From assembly GCF_000979455.1 (NCBI RefSeq), contig NZ_JJOY01000024.1:124001-188000 (forward strand): DNA of 64,000 bases, given 5' to 3'. The DNA comes from Methanosarcina sp. 2.H.T.1A.6 (GTDB taxonomy: Archaea > Halobacteriota > Methanosarcinia > Methanosarcinales > Methanosarcinaceae). The position numbers and the translations under genes were made by a program. The notes beneath the pieces are model-generated. The model saw nothing but the letters and a program-made list of their open reading frames with translations, searched no databases and was not told the origin of the DNA. Of the stretch, positions 1 to 7,979 are shown in pieces; position 1 is the stretch's first letter, and each line of letters starts with the position of its first letter.

Positions 1-258
1 CCTTTCCATGATCATGCGGAAGTCAATATCTTTTATCTCGAGCTTAATACCGAAAAGCGGAGCTGTCTCAAGTTCCCTGACAAGCTCTGCAGGGTAGAGC
101 AGAAGCTTTGAAGGGATACACCCTTTTGTCAGGCAGATCCCCCCGGGTTCATCCTTATCTATAACAGCTATTTTGAGCTCCGGATTCGAATCGATAATTG
201 AGTTCACATAGTTCATTCCGGAACCCGTGCCTATCACAATCAGGTCATAATTTTTCAT
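1..258 (-). CDS. Dihydrolipoamide dehydrogenase-like FAD disulfide oxidoreductase (N-terminal 86 residues, runs off the window)
   Basis: Partial gene read leftward from an ATG at 258. The protein opens with an FAD-binding Rossmann motif (DLIVIGTGSGM, residues 4-14), then an acidic strand end (AVIDKDEPGG), then the redox-active disulfide of class I pyridine nucleotide-disulfide oxidoreductases (GGICLTKGCIPSKLLL, two Cys four residues apart). This combination is typical of dihydrolipoamide dehydrogenase and mercuric reductase-like enzymes, which pass electrons between NAD(P)H and a disulfide substrate through FAD. Methanogens lack the classical 2-oxoacid dehydrogenase complexes, so the physiological substrate is unclear. 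Only the N-terminus is present, so Lpd, Mer-like and glutathione reductase-like members cannot be separated. Confidence 0.85.
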   Translation of the reverse strand, partial: MKNYDLIVIGTGSGMNYVNSIIDSNPELKIAVIDKDEPGGICLTKGCIPSKLLLYPAELVRELETAPLFGIKLEIKDIDFRMIMER

Positions 259-464
259 AATTTTCCCCTCACAGCAAGCATAAAATAAGATCTCAACCAG
301 TTACTGGATTTGTTAACTGGATTTGTTAACTGCAATAATTATCTGTCTGTTTTGCTAATTACACTTATCCTTAAATAAAATGATTCTTATAGCAAAAGAA
401 GACCTAAACCCACTCAATCACAATTCTAAAAAAGACTGTCTCCCGGATTGCAGGGGAAAGATAC

Positions 465-534
465 TTTCTTAGATATAAAATTAGTAGCAGATGTCTGTCT
501 TTCTGAGATACAAAATTAGTAGCAGGTGTCTGTG
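465..534. repeat. 35-nt tandem duplication in the 259-751 intergenic region
   Basis: Two adjacent 35-nt units (465-499 and 500-534), both containing AAAATTAGTAGCAG and differing at a few positions. A shorter duplication (TGGATTTGTTAACT twice) lies near 307-333. The rest of the intergenic stretch is AT-rich; a run near 630-660 (AAATATTTTTAAATCATA) could hold the promoter of the DUF92 gene. Confidence 0.7.
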
Positions 535-751
535 GAGTAAAGTTTCTTACAAAAAAGTTACTTTGATCTTTGAATATCTTCCAGAGCCGGCGTGAAAACC
601 TTTCCGAGCGTAAGTAATAAGATACATAAATATTTTTAAATCATATTTCATTTTAAATAATTGTTTGAAGGAAAAACAACTATCTTTTTATAAAGAAAAA
701 CCTATTTTATGTAGCTTCTCAGGAAGAATAAAAAACAAAAGATGGCTTAGA

Positions 752-2113
752 ATGAACAGAGCTACCCCCCTCCTAGAAAATGGGAGTTCCTATCACGGAA
801 TTCCTGTGATGCACATCTTATATCTCCTGCTTATTCTGATAGCTCCTTTTGCAGGGGTAGATCTCCTCCTCCTTCTTTCTCTTGTCCTTTTTCTGGGACT
901 GAGGTTTTCTGGAAAGTTTCTTTCCTGCAGCAGAGATGCGGTCAGCCTTTCTTTTTCCCTTACACTGATGCTGCTTGTTTCTGCAGTTTCTAAAGACCTT
1001 CCGTACACATTCCCATTTTATATAGTCCTTGCCGCCTTTGCAGTTGCAGCAGTAGGAAACCACAGCTCTTTTTTTTCGGAAAGAGGCTTTACGGCGGATT
1101 TAGATTCCAGAAAGAGCAGGATGAAGAAAAGAGGTTTTTCACTGCTATGGAGTTCGATTTTTCTTGCACTCAGGATTACTGCGGCGTTTCTTGCAGCAAG
1201 CTGGATTGTCTACTGGCAGGGACTTCCGATCTCGTATAACTTTGTTTTTTTCATAGCTGTTATTGGAGCAGTTACGGGTTCTCTTTTTGAGTCCATTCCT
1301 TCAAAGATAGACAGTAATATCCCTGTGACTCTGGGAGCAGGGATGACGATGTGGATTTTTGAGGAGTTCAGGTACTGGGTCCCTCCTGAGAAAATGCTTG
1401 TAGCCCTTGCCTTCTCCCTTTTCCTCGGTGCGCTGGCGTACAGGGCGAAAATTGCCGACGTTTCTGCCCTCCTCAGTGCTGCCCTTCTTGGAGTCCTGAT
1501 AATTGTTTTCAGCGGACTTCCGTGGTTTTTGCTCCTGCTTACTTTTTTCATTCTGGGAGGCGGGTTTACCAGGTACAAGTACGCATACAAGGAATCAATC
1601 GGGATTGCTCAGGCAAAAGACGGAATCAGGAGCTATGAAAACGTATTCTCGAACAGTACCGCAGCCCTTGTCCTGGCAGTAGCATATGGTGTTTTCCAGG
1701 AACATAGCCTTCCGATTATTTATGCCTACATGGGAACTGTTGCAACCGCTACAGGCGATACTCTGGCAAGTGAAATCGGGACCACGGCAAAAGGAAGACC
1801 CAGAATGATCACAACTCTCAAGCTTTCGGAACCCGGAGCTGATGGGGCTGTTTCCTCGCTGGGGGAACTTGCCGCAATTTTTGGTTCTGCAGTCATAGGC
1901 GTGCTCGGTTATGTTCTAGGGATATCTGACAACCTTCTGCTTTCAGTCCTTATTACAACTGCAGGAGGCTTTATCGGAACAAATGTGGACAGCTTTCTCG
2001 GGGCTACTCTTCAGAAAAGGGGTCTGCTCTCAAACAGTGGGGTAAACTTTGTTGCGACCTTTATGGGAGCAGGGATTTCAGCCGGGATATATCTTCTGGT
2101 ATCAGGTATATGA
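752..2113 (+). CDS. DUF92 (TIGR00297) polytopic membrane protein
   Basis: Integral membrane protein of about 450 residues with roughly ten hydrophobic segments. The C-terminal half carries the DUF92 core: ENVFSNSTAALVLAVAYG, then a Thr/Ser-rich stretch (GDTLASEIGTTAKGRPRMIT), then glycine-rich helices (GGFIGTNVDSFLGATLQKRG). The plant and cyanobacterial DUF92 member VTE6 is a phytyl-phosphate kinase, so a role in polyprenyl phosphate metabolism, relevant to archaeal lipids, is plausible; this is inference from the family. The frame stays open upstream to a TTG at 665. The first ATG at 752 is preferred because the extra 29 residues are basic and not family-like; neither start has a strong Shine-Dalgarno, and the ATG at 809 is another option. 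Confidence 0.8.
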   Translation: MNRATPLLENGSSYHGIPVMHILYLLLILIAPFAGVDLLLLLSLVLFLGLRFSGKFLSCSRDAVSLSFSLTLMLLVSAVSKDLPYTFPFYIVLAAFAVAAVGNHSSFFSERGFTADLDSRKSRMKKRGFSLLWSSIFLALRITAAFLAASWIVYWQGLPISYNFVFFIAVIGAVTGSLFESIPSKIDSNIPVTLGAGMTMWIFEEFRYWVPPEKMLVALAFSLFLGALAYRAKIADVSALLSAALLGVLIIVFSGLPWFLLLLTFFILGGGFTRYKYAYKESIGIAQAKDGIRSYENVFSNSTAALVLAVAYGVFQEHSLPIIYAYMGTVATATGDTLASEIGTTAKGRPRMITTLKLSEPGADGAVSSLGELAAIFGSAVIGVLGYVLGISDNLLLSVLITTAGGFIGTNVDSFLGATLQKRGLLSNSGVNFVATFMGAGISAGIYLLVSGI

Positions 2114-2625
2114 GTAAAGGGATGTATAATATATGATATATATCCACAATACTCGATATATATTGAATATAATATAATTTGCCATGTAAATTCCACTGAG
2201 CTCTGGCTTTTGTTCAGGGTTTGAATATTTAATTTGGCATAAAAGTACTGTGATTTGAAAAGCACTTTCATTTCTTTGTGCCTGTTATTTGAAGAATTTC
2301 ATGTTTGTTTTTTTGTAAAATGTGTTTATACTTCCGAAAAGACATCCATTTATATCTTTAAGAATATCTTCTTACTCGGGTAGGGTTACTGCAATGTCCT
2401 TTAATGTAATTTCTGAGTAAGATTGTATGTCTATTTAAGCTCTCAGGTAAATAAACCAATATAAACTCTCATCAGCTTTCGATTTCGGTCTTTTCAGATA
2501 CATTGCAGGATACAATACGAAACAGAACTCCTGTCTCTCAGTAATCCATCTTTCTTCAGACTTTATTGTTTTTCAATGAAGATAGACAGAAATCTCGCAT
2601 TTTAAATATACAGGAAGGTAGCCAG
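2114..2625. other. AT-rich intergenic region, no gene seen
   Basis: About 510 bases without a convincing coding frame. The first part (2120-2180) is a run of ATATAT-type sequence following the DUF92 gene. Just before the next gene, TTTAAATATA (2601-2610) resembles a TATA box but is too close to the ATG at 2626 to give more than a very short leader. Confidence 0.5.
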
Positions 2626-3168
2626 ATGACAGAACCAGAACCCAAAGGAAAAAAGATTTTGCTTGTTATTGCTCAGGAGCAGTTCAGGGATGAAGAATGC
2701 TTTGTTCCAAAGCAGATATTTGAAGCTGCAGGGGCAAAGGTTACGGTCGCAGCCGAGTTTACTGAAACTGCAAAAGGAGCACTGGGAGGTACGATTAAGC
2801 CTGATATCAAGATCTCAGAAGCCAGAATTGATGATTATGATGCAATCGTAATTTCCGGAGGGCCAGGCTCAAGAAAGTACCTCTGGGACAATCAGTACCT
2901 GCATGAACTCGTAAAGGAAGCTGATTCCCTTAAAAAGGTAGTTTCTGCGATCTGCATCTCGCCTGTGATTCTGGCAAGAACAGGGGTCCTGAAGGGGAAG
3001 GAAAGTACGGTTTTTAAGAGCCCGGATACTGTACACGAACTTAAGGAGCATGGGGCTGTCTACCAGGACAGGGAAGTTGTAGTTTCGGGCAGGGTAGTGA
3101 CAGGGCGAGACCCAAAAAGTGCGGAAGCCTTTGGAAAAGCCGTCCTTAAAGCTCTGAAAAAAGCATAA
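2626..3168 (+). CDS. DJ-1/PfpI family protein
   Basis: A 180-residue single-domain DJ-1/PfpI (class I glutamine amidotransferase-like) protein. The nucleophile elbow is KVVSAICISPVILA, with the expected Cys after Ala-Ile. A glutamate is in the N-terminal position seen in the family (QFRDEECFVPKQIF), and the C-terminal signature VVTGRDPKSAEAFG is present. Family members act as peptidases, deglycases/glyoxalases or redox-sensing chaperones, so the exact reaction cannot be read from sequence. The ATG at 2626 is chosen because GGAAGG lies 7-12 nt upstream and the protein then begins just before the first beta strand (KKILLVIA). An upstream TTG at 2566 would add 20 atypical residues. The SagB-type oxidoreductase follows on the same strand 82 nt later. 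Confidence 0.9.
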   Translation: MTEPEPKGKKILLVIAQEQFRDEECFVPKQIFEAAGAKVTVAAEFTETAKGALGGTIKPDIKISEARIDDYDAIVISGGPGSRKYLWDNQYLHELVKEADSLKKVVSAICISPVILARTGVLKGKESTVFKSPDTVHELKEHGAVYQDREVVVSGRVVTGRDPKSAEAFGKAVLKALKKA

Positions 3169-3250
3169 TACCTCTGAAAATAGAACTCAAACAATTAGAA
3201 GCCAAATCTACGGATTGAAAATTATTCGGTAGCAAAGCTGGTGCCCTGTT

Positions 3251-4927
3251 ATGAATGCAGAACTTGAAGCTATACTGTCTTATCATCAGGCTAGCAAGCA
3301 TGGCTTTAAAGCCTATGCTCCCGGTCCTCAACTCCTTGAAATGTCAATCAAGCCAGACCCTTTTCTTAACTACAAAGGAGCTCCGGTTTTAAAGCTCGAC
3401 ACCTGGAGTGGAGAAGATATAAAGTCCGAACTTTTTCCTACATATGAACAGGCATTTTCTCTGGAGAAACTGGAACCCTCGGGGCTGAACCGGAACAGCA
3501 TTTCTCAGCTTTTTTTTGACAGCTTTGCTCTTTCAGTATGGAAAAAAGCAGAAAGCACAAGATGGGCTCTCCGCATTAATCCTTCAAGCGGAAACCTTCA
3601 CCCAACAGAGGTTTACCTTATTTCCGGGCCGGTTTCGAAGCTTCTGGAAAAACCGGCTGTCTGCCATTACGCTCCTTTGCCGCATGCGCTTGAGTTAAGA
3701 ACTGAATTTTCCCGGGAGACCTGGGAAAAGCTGAGTTCCGGCTTTCCGGAAGGCACATTTTTCATAGGGCTTACTTCAATTTATTGGCGGGTTGCCTGGA
3801 AATACGGCATCCGGGCTTTCAGGTATGCAAACCATGATCTCGGACATGCTATTGCTGCCCTTACTTTTGCGGCATCCGGGCTTGGCTGGAGAACAAGCCT
3901 TCTTGTGGATACGGGTTCGGAGGACATAGCAAAACTTCTGGGCGTTTCCGGAAAGCGAGGCCCTGAAAAAGAGGAGCCTGCCTGTCTGCTTGCAGTTTAT
4001 CCTGCAGGAAAGGAATGTCCATCGAGTAAGGTCTCTTCATCTGTACTTTCTGATTTTGAAAATCTTTCCTGGAATGGTATCCCTAATCGCTTGAGTCCTG
4101 CGCATGTAGAATGGGCTGATATTGAAAAAGCTGCTTCAGTAACCAGGAAGAAAGGAACTCCCCATGCCGATGAAAAAAAGCCGGAGTTGAAGCCTGAAAG
4201 GCGAGATTCAGGTTTATCCGGGACAATTTCTGGCTGCGGAATCCCTTCAGGCCTGGACACGGTCCCTCTGCGCAGCGTGATTCACAGGAGAAGAAGTGCT
4301 CTGGAAATGAATAACAGTGCTTACATGGACAAAGACAGTTTCTACGGCATACTGCGAAGAACCCTTCCCGATAAAAACCCGGTTTTCGATACGCTTGCTT
4401 TCGGACCCTTTGCACACCTGCTCCTTTTTGTAAACAGGGTGAAGGGACTTCGTGAAGGTCTTTATATATTTCTGCGGAAACCCGGAGAAAAGGAGAAATT
4501 TAAAACCGCCTTCAGGTCGGATTTTCTGTGGGAAAGACCTGAAATCTGTCCTTATGATCTTGAATTTTACCTGCTTGTGGAAGAGGAACTGCATCATTTT
4601 GCAGCCCAGCTTTCATGTGCGCAGAGAAAGGCAGAAGATGCCTGTTTTACTGCCTGCATGCTTTCGGAGTTCGAAGAGCCTCTGAAAACATCCGGCTCAT
4701 GGATGTACCCTTACCTTTTCTGGGAATGTGGAATCCTGGGGCAGCTCCTTTACCTTGAAGCAGAGGCCCGCGGTTTCAGGGGCTGCGGGATAGGGTGTTT
4801 TTTCGATGACCCTTTGCACGAAACCCTGGGGCTTAAAGGGCTTGAGTACCAGGATCTCTACCACTTTGCAGTAGGTTCGCCTCTTCAGGAAATTGGGGTT
4901 TTGACCTCCCCTGCATATAAAGAGTAA
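3251..4927 (+). CDS. Double-domain SagB-type (nitroreductase-fold) dehydrogenase
   Basis: 558 residues with two nitroreductase-like domains. Domain 1 (about 30-250) carries the SagB/ThcOx signature RWALRINPSSGNLHPTEVYL, then YGIRAFRYANHDLGHAIAAL and GLGWRTSLL. A linker rich in Lys/Glu (about 290-325) joins it to domain 2 (about 335-550), which has RRRSALEMN at its start and GFRGCGIGCFFDDPLHETLG near its end. SagB-type enzymes are FMN-dependent oxidases that dehydrogenate azolines in peptide natural products. No YcaO cyclodehydratase or precursor peptide gene is nearby, so this stand-alone form probably has another substrate. ATG at 3251 is the first start; the Shine-Dalgarno is weak. The DJ-1 gene lies upstream on the same strand. 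Confidence 0.85.
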   Translation: MNAELEAILSYHQASKHGFKAYAPGPQLLEMSIKPDPFLNYKGAPVLKLDTWSGEDIKSELFPTYEQAFSLEKLEPSGLNRNSISQLFFDSFALSVWKKAESTRWALRINPSSGNLHPTEVYLISGPVSKLLEKPAVCHYAPLPHALELRTEFSRETWEKLSSGFPEGTFFIGLTSIYWRVAWKYGIRAFRYANHDLGHAIAALTFAASGLGWRTSLLVDTGSEDIAKLLGVSGKRGPEKEEPACLLAVYPAGKECPSSKVSSSVLSDFENLSWNGIPNRLSPAHVEWADIEKAASVTRKKGTPHADEKKPELKPERRDSGLSGTISGCGIPSGLDTVPLRSVIHRRRSALEMNNSAYMDKDSFYGILRRTLPDKNPVFDTLAFGPFAHLLLFVNRVKGLREGLYIFLRKPGEKEKFKTAFRSDFLWERPEICPYDLEFYLLVEEELHHFAAQLSCAQRKAEDACFTACMLSEFEEPLKTSGSWMYPYLFWECGILGQLLYLEAEARGFRGCGIGCFFDDPLHETLGLKGLEYQDLYHFAVGSPLQEIGVLTSPAYKE

Positions 4928-4929
4928 CT

Positions 4930-5060
4930 AAGAAGTGAACTTTGCTTCTTTTTGCTCTTTACTTCTTTTTAATCATTACTTCTTTTTGTTCTATGATTTT
5001 CTGTTCCTTCCTTCTTTGTTCTATGATTTTTTGCTCTTTACTTCTTTCTTTGTTCCAGGT
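4930..5060. repeat. Pyrimidine-rich low-complexity repeats at a convergent gene end
   Basis: Repeated TTTACTTCTTT and TGTTCTATGATTTT blocks between the stop of the SagB-type gene and the C-terminal end of the DUF21 gene. They extend into the last codons of the DUF21 gene, whose tail is Lys/Glu-rich as a result. T-rich tracts on the sense strand would suit termination of the plus-strand gene; this is inference. Confidence 0.6.
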
Positions 5061-6159
5061 TTTCTTTTCTTTTATCTTTCCTGAAAGTTGCCCTTCTGAC
5101 AAATCCCGGCTGCCTTTCAGGAGGTAACTCACATCCTGAGCCCACATCGCATTCGACCACAATTCCGCGGAGCAGCCGGCCCAGAATATCCGACCCTGTT
5201 ACGATACGCTTTTCCTCGCCCCAGTAAAGAATAAGGTCCTGGTCAATTACATCATCTTCCGGGTACTGCGGATATACCTTGAACTGCCGGATTACTTTCT
5301 CAAGCCTGGTTTTCGGAGACTTTACCACTACAGGGAAATGGCAGTAAGAAAGCGGAATAAAAGGCCCTTTTTTATATACTGCATCCCTCAGGAAGCCGTC
5401 CGCATCCAGCACCATTACAGGCTCATCTGCCAGGTTGGCGATGATCACCCATTTTTTTCCGGATGCTTCTATTTTCTGCAGGAAGGGGTCAGAAGGTTCT
5501 CTGTTGAATGAAGGAAAAACAGGGCGGTTATTTTCCACAGGAAGAGAGATAATGCTTCTCTGGTCTATTATAGAGCCTTCGTCAGAAATGTTAACATCAT
5601 CTATGGAAAGAAAGTTCAGGGCTCCTATCCCTTCAAAAGTGCCTATATCGGTCTTTCCTGACTCGATATGTTTTTCGAGCATAATCCTCATTGCCTGCTC
5701 CCTGAACAAATCAAGTTTTTCCCTGCCTAACCACCAGTCAAGGATAAGCGCTGTCGGTTTTGCAACCGGATAGAGCAGCATCTGGTAAAAGCGGACAAGA
5801 GGAGTCAGCTTTGCCCCAAGCTCAAGCGCATTCCGGGAAAAATAAGCCTGGGGCGCAATCTCTCCAAAACAGGTAATACCAAAGGTCGAGAAGAGAAAAG
5901 CTGAGGTTCCTGCCATTACGGAATCTGTGAGCAGAGCAATAAGTACATTTATGCCTACGTTCCCCCAGAGCATAGTCGTAAGCAAAAAATTGGAGTCACG
6001 CCGGACCTGCAGGATTTTTATTGCATTTTTATTATCTGCTTCGGCTTCAATCTCAAGCCTCAGCCTTCCAAGACCGAAAATACCGATCGTCAGCCCTGAA
6101 AAAATCGCAGACTGTGTCAGGCAAAGTGCAATTAGTATCCAGGTAATGATTTCATTCAT
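5038..6159 (-). CDS. DUF21 (CNNM/HlyC-CorC type) membrane protein with CBS-pair region
   Basis: 373 residues. The N-terminal part (1-150) is a DUF21 membrane domain: helix 1 with SAIFSGLTIGIFGLGRLRLE, then LLTTMLWGNVGINVLIALL and FGITCFGEIAPQAYFSRNAL. A soluble part (about 175-340) follows, resembling a CBS pair (KKWVIIANLADEPVMVLDAD). Related CNNM/CorB proteins are Mg2+ transporters or regulators, so divalent cation homeostasis is the likely role. The last 25 residues are basic and repetitive (RKDKRKENLEQRKK) and may be an extension into low-complexity DNA rather than conserved sequence. ATG at 6159. The gene is convergent with the SagB-type gene. Confidence 0.88.
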   Translation of the reverse strand: MNEIITWILIALCLTQSAIFSGLTIGIFGLGRLRLEIEAEADNKNAIKILQVRRDSNFLLTTMLWGNVGINVLIALLTDSVMAGTSAFLFSTFGITCFGEIAPQAYFSRNALELGAKLTPLVRFYQMLLYPVAKPTALILDWWLGREKLDLFREQAMRIMLEKHIESGKTDIGTFEGIGALNFLSIDDVNISDEGSIIDQRSIISLPVENNRPVFPSFNREPSDPFLQKIEASGKKWVIIANLADEPVMVLDADGFLRDAVYKKGPFIPLSYCHFPVVVKSPKTRLEKVIRQFKVYPQYPEDDVIDQDLILYWGEEKRIVTGSDILGRLLRGIVVECDVGSGCELPPERQPGFVRRATFRKDKRKENLEQRKK

Positions 6160-6379
6160 TTTATGTCCATAACCTCTAAAATATCTGTATAAGTCCAGTC
6201 GAATCCTTAATCAGTTAATCTCTTATAAACTTAATCTCACCACTCCAGGCTTAATGTTATGCTTTAGCTTTTTGCATTTAAATCAGTTATTTTTTGTATT
6301 TCTATATTCATATAAACTATTGCTGAGGATTCGGTTGCTTTTTTAGTGACAGTGTAGCGAAAGTTCTGTAAAATATGAA

Positions 6380-6429
6380 TGACTCTGTATCCTTTTCCTT
6401 TCACCACAAAAAAACAGGATGCAGAGTCA
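6380..6429. repeat. Imperfect inverted repeat at the IS256 remnant
   Basis: TGACTCTGTATCCTTTT (6380-6396) pairs with AAAACAGGATGCAGAGTCA (6411-6429), allowing a hairpin directly before the transposase ATG at 6430. It may be the left end of the element or its leader hairpin; no matching right end was found. Confidence 0.5.
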
Positions 6430-6711
6430 ATGGTAAATTTATTCTCACTCATAAAAGATTATCTTGTCGATCAGAAAGCTGGAATTCGCCAGCTAATTAC
6501 CTGGTTTTTAAACCTCGTAATGGAGGAGGAAGCCCTCCTCCAAGCTGGAGCGCACCGTTATGAGCGTACTGATTCACGTAAAGCCAGTAGAAACGGTTAC
6601 ATTCCTCGTACCCTATATACAAAACATGGAGAACTCGAATTGTTAAAGCCTCAATTCCATGAGTTCTTTGCGTCTGGTTTAAGTAACGCTGGTATTACCC
6701 CTAAACGATGA
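6430..6711 (+). pseudogene. IS256 (mutator) family transposase, N-terminal remnant
   Basis: 93 residues resembling the N-terminus of mutator-type transposases: a helix with DYLVDQKAGIRQLITWFLN, then EEALLQAGAHRYERTDSR and SRNGYIPRTLYTKHGELEL. Full-length members have about 400 residues with a DDE catalytic domain, which is completely absent here. The frame stops at 6711 and the neighbouring unrelated gene begins within 20 nt, so this is a deletion remnant. Confidence 0.85.
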
Positions 6712-6730
6712 TCAATGAGTTTGTTTCAAG

Positions 6731-7498
6731 TTAAAACTCAAAATTAGGCTCTCTAATAACAGAGTTTAGCAATTCCTTTGTAGATTTAATCTGTTCATCA
6801 TTTCCATCTATTGCAAGCCAGATAGCGCCCTCAGCTCCACTTACTCCACCACCTGCAACCTGTTTTGCACTTGCACCAGTCAGAAGTGAAATCGCTTCGA
6901 TTTCAGTGACAATTTCACCAGCTACAGGTAATAAACGGGGCCCATGCGAACCTGGAGCATTTAATTTCCGTGCTAACTCATTTAAATCGTCATAAACGCG
7001 TTTTTCAAGTCCTGCAGGAAGTATCAGTCTGACACGTCGGCCTACAACTGCCTGAATAGATGCACCAATAGTTCCACTGTGAGAATCTCCAATGTAAATG
7101 CCTGCCTGTCCTTTTGGAAGGTTCAACGCATTAACACCCTTTAAAATCACGTCTCCTTCCTTCAAATCATCCACTACGTTAAAAATGGTTTCCCCCTGCT
7201 TCCAGATACCATCTTTAATTACTACATCTCCTGGAAAACCCGTTTCATCTTTAATACGCCCTGAACTGGTTACAGGGCCGCCAGGAGGCAGTACAATACC
7301 CCTGAAGAATCTTTTTCTTGAAAAATTTTCTGCTTGACCTATAAAAGACAATATTTCTTCAGCCACGTAACCATTTGTAGTTCCAGCAATTATAACAATG
7401 GTTCCAGATGCAAGAGCTTCATTTACTGCTGGATGTTTTGCTAAAGCTTTTGCTATTAATCTTTTCCCTGCGGCAGGGGTTATTAAAAACTGTTCCAT
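6731..7498 (-). CDS. Conserved hypothetical protein, family not recognised
   Basis: 255 residues, soluble, starting at ATG 7498. Visible features are a hydrophobic strand followed by a turn ([19 protein letters not shown]), a glycine/proline-rich loop ([20 protein letters not shown]), a segment with [17 protein letters not shown] and [12 protein letters not shown], a small-residue stretch around [15 protein letters not shown], and a glycine-rich motif near the C-terminus ([20 protein letters not shown]). The repeated alternation of beta strands and Gly turns suggests a compact alpha/beta enzyme or ligand-binding protein, and its intact frame argues that it is functional. No catalytic motif was assigned. 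It sits beside an IS256 remnant and repeat element B, alone in its orientation. Confidence 0.7.
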   Translation of the reverse strand: MEQFLITPAAGKRLIAKALAKHPAVNEALASGTIVIIAGTTNGYVAEEILSFIGQAENFSRKRFFRGIVLPPGGPVTSSGRIKDETGFPGDVVIKDGIWKQGETIFNVVDDLKEGDVILKGVNALNLPKGQAGIYIGDSHSGTIGASIQAVVGRRVRLILPAGLEKRVYDDLNELARKLNAPGSHGPRLLPVAGEIVTEIEAISLLTGASAKQVAGGGVSGAEGAIWLAIDGNDEQIKSTKELLNSVIREPNFEF

Positions 7499-7567
7499 TT
7501 ATTTCCACCCGAATTATCTTCAATCAGTTTAATCACATAATTATCACATAATGTTTTGATTGATATT

Positions 7568-7696
7568 GAGCCTATCCCAAAACCAACTTTTATTCCCAAA
7601 CTCATAAGTATCAGAACCAATTTTCTGATCAGCAGCTCTAATAATTATTTCAAAATTGAGTTCAAATAAGTGATTTTTGAGTTTTGGGATCAGCTC
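7568..7696. repeat. Dispersed repeat element B, copy 1 (about 130 bp, hairpin-ended)
   Basis: Bounded by CCTATCCCAAAACCAA on the left and its approximate reverse complement GTTTTGGGATCAGCTC on the right, with TCAGAAC..TTTTC.TGATCAG in the middle. A second copy with the same ends and length is at 30708-30838. The long imperfect palindrome suggests a small non-autonomous mobile element or structured RNA. Confidence 0.7.
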
Positions 7697-7775
7697 TTTG
7701 ACTACTTTTTTTCTTCCTTCCATTTCATTCTGCTTTTTATGCAGGGCCACCAGACAAGCCGGTTGAAGAGTCCGA
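7697..7775 (-). repeat. Partial copy of dispersed repeat element A
   Basis: On the minus strand this contains GGCTTGTCTGGTGGCCC followed by a purine-rich AAGCAGAATGAAATGG stretch, matching the hairpin half of the elements at 27805-28105, 41291-41555 and 57385-57672. The other conserved block (GACCGCTCTCCTGCG) is absent; element B abuts instead. The rest of the 7499-7979 intergenic region shows no gene. Confidence 0.55.
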
Positions 7776-7979
7776 TATCATGAGCTCATAAAAACCGGCT
7801 AAATGGTATAATATTTAATAACAAGCAGGTAATACAGTTTCTTAATCAGTCAGTCTTGAAAACGAAGAATACCCGGGAAATGTATTATCACTTAAAGCCA
7901 CTCCCTGAAACATACATAATCTGCCGGGATCTCCGGCCTCTCGAATAGAAGACTAATATCCTTCTGATCAGTGATATAC

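Noticed and set aside
4959-5162. 67-codon minus-strand frame with KEQKIIEQ repeats
   Set aside because: Product of the low-complexity repeats at the end of the DUF21 gene.
7544-7750. 68-codon minus-strand frame
   Set aside because: It lies inside repeat elements B and A, which recur elsewhere without this frame being kept.
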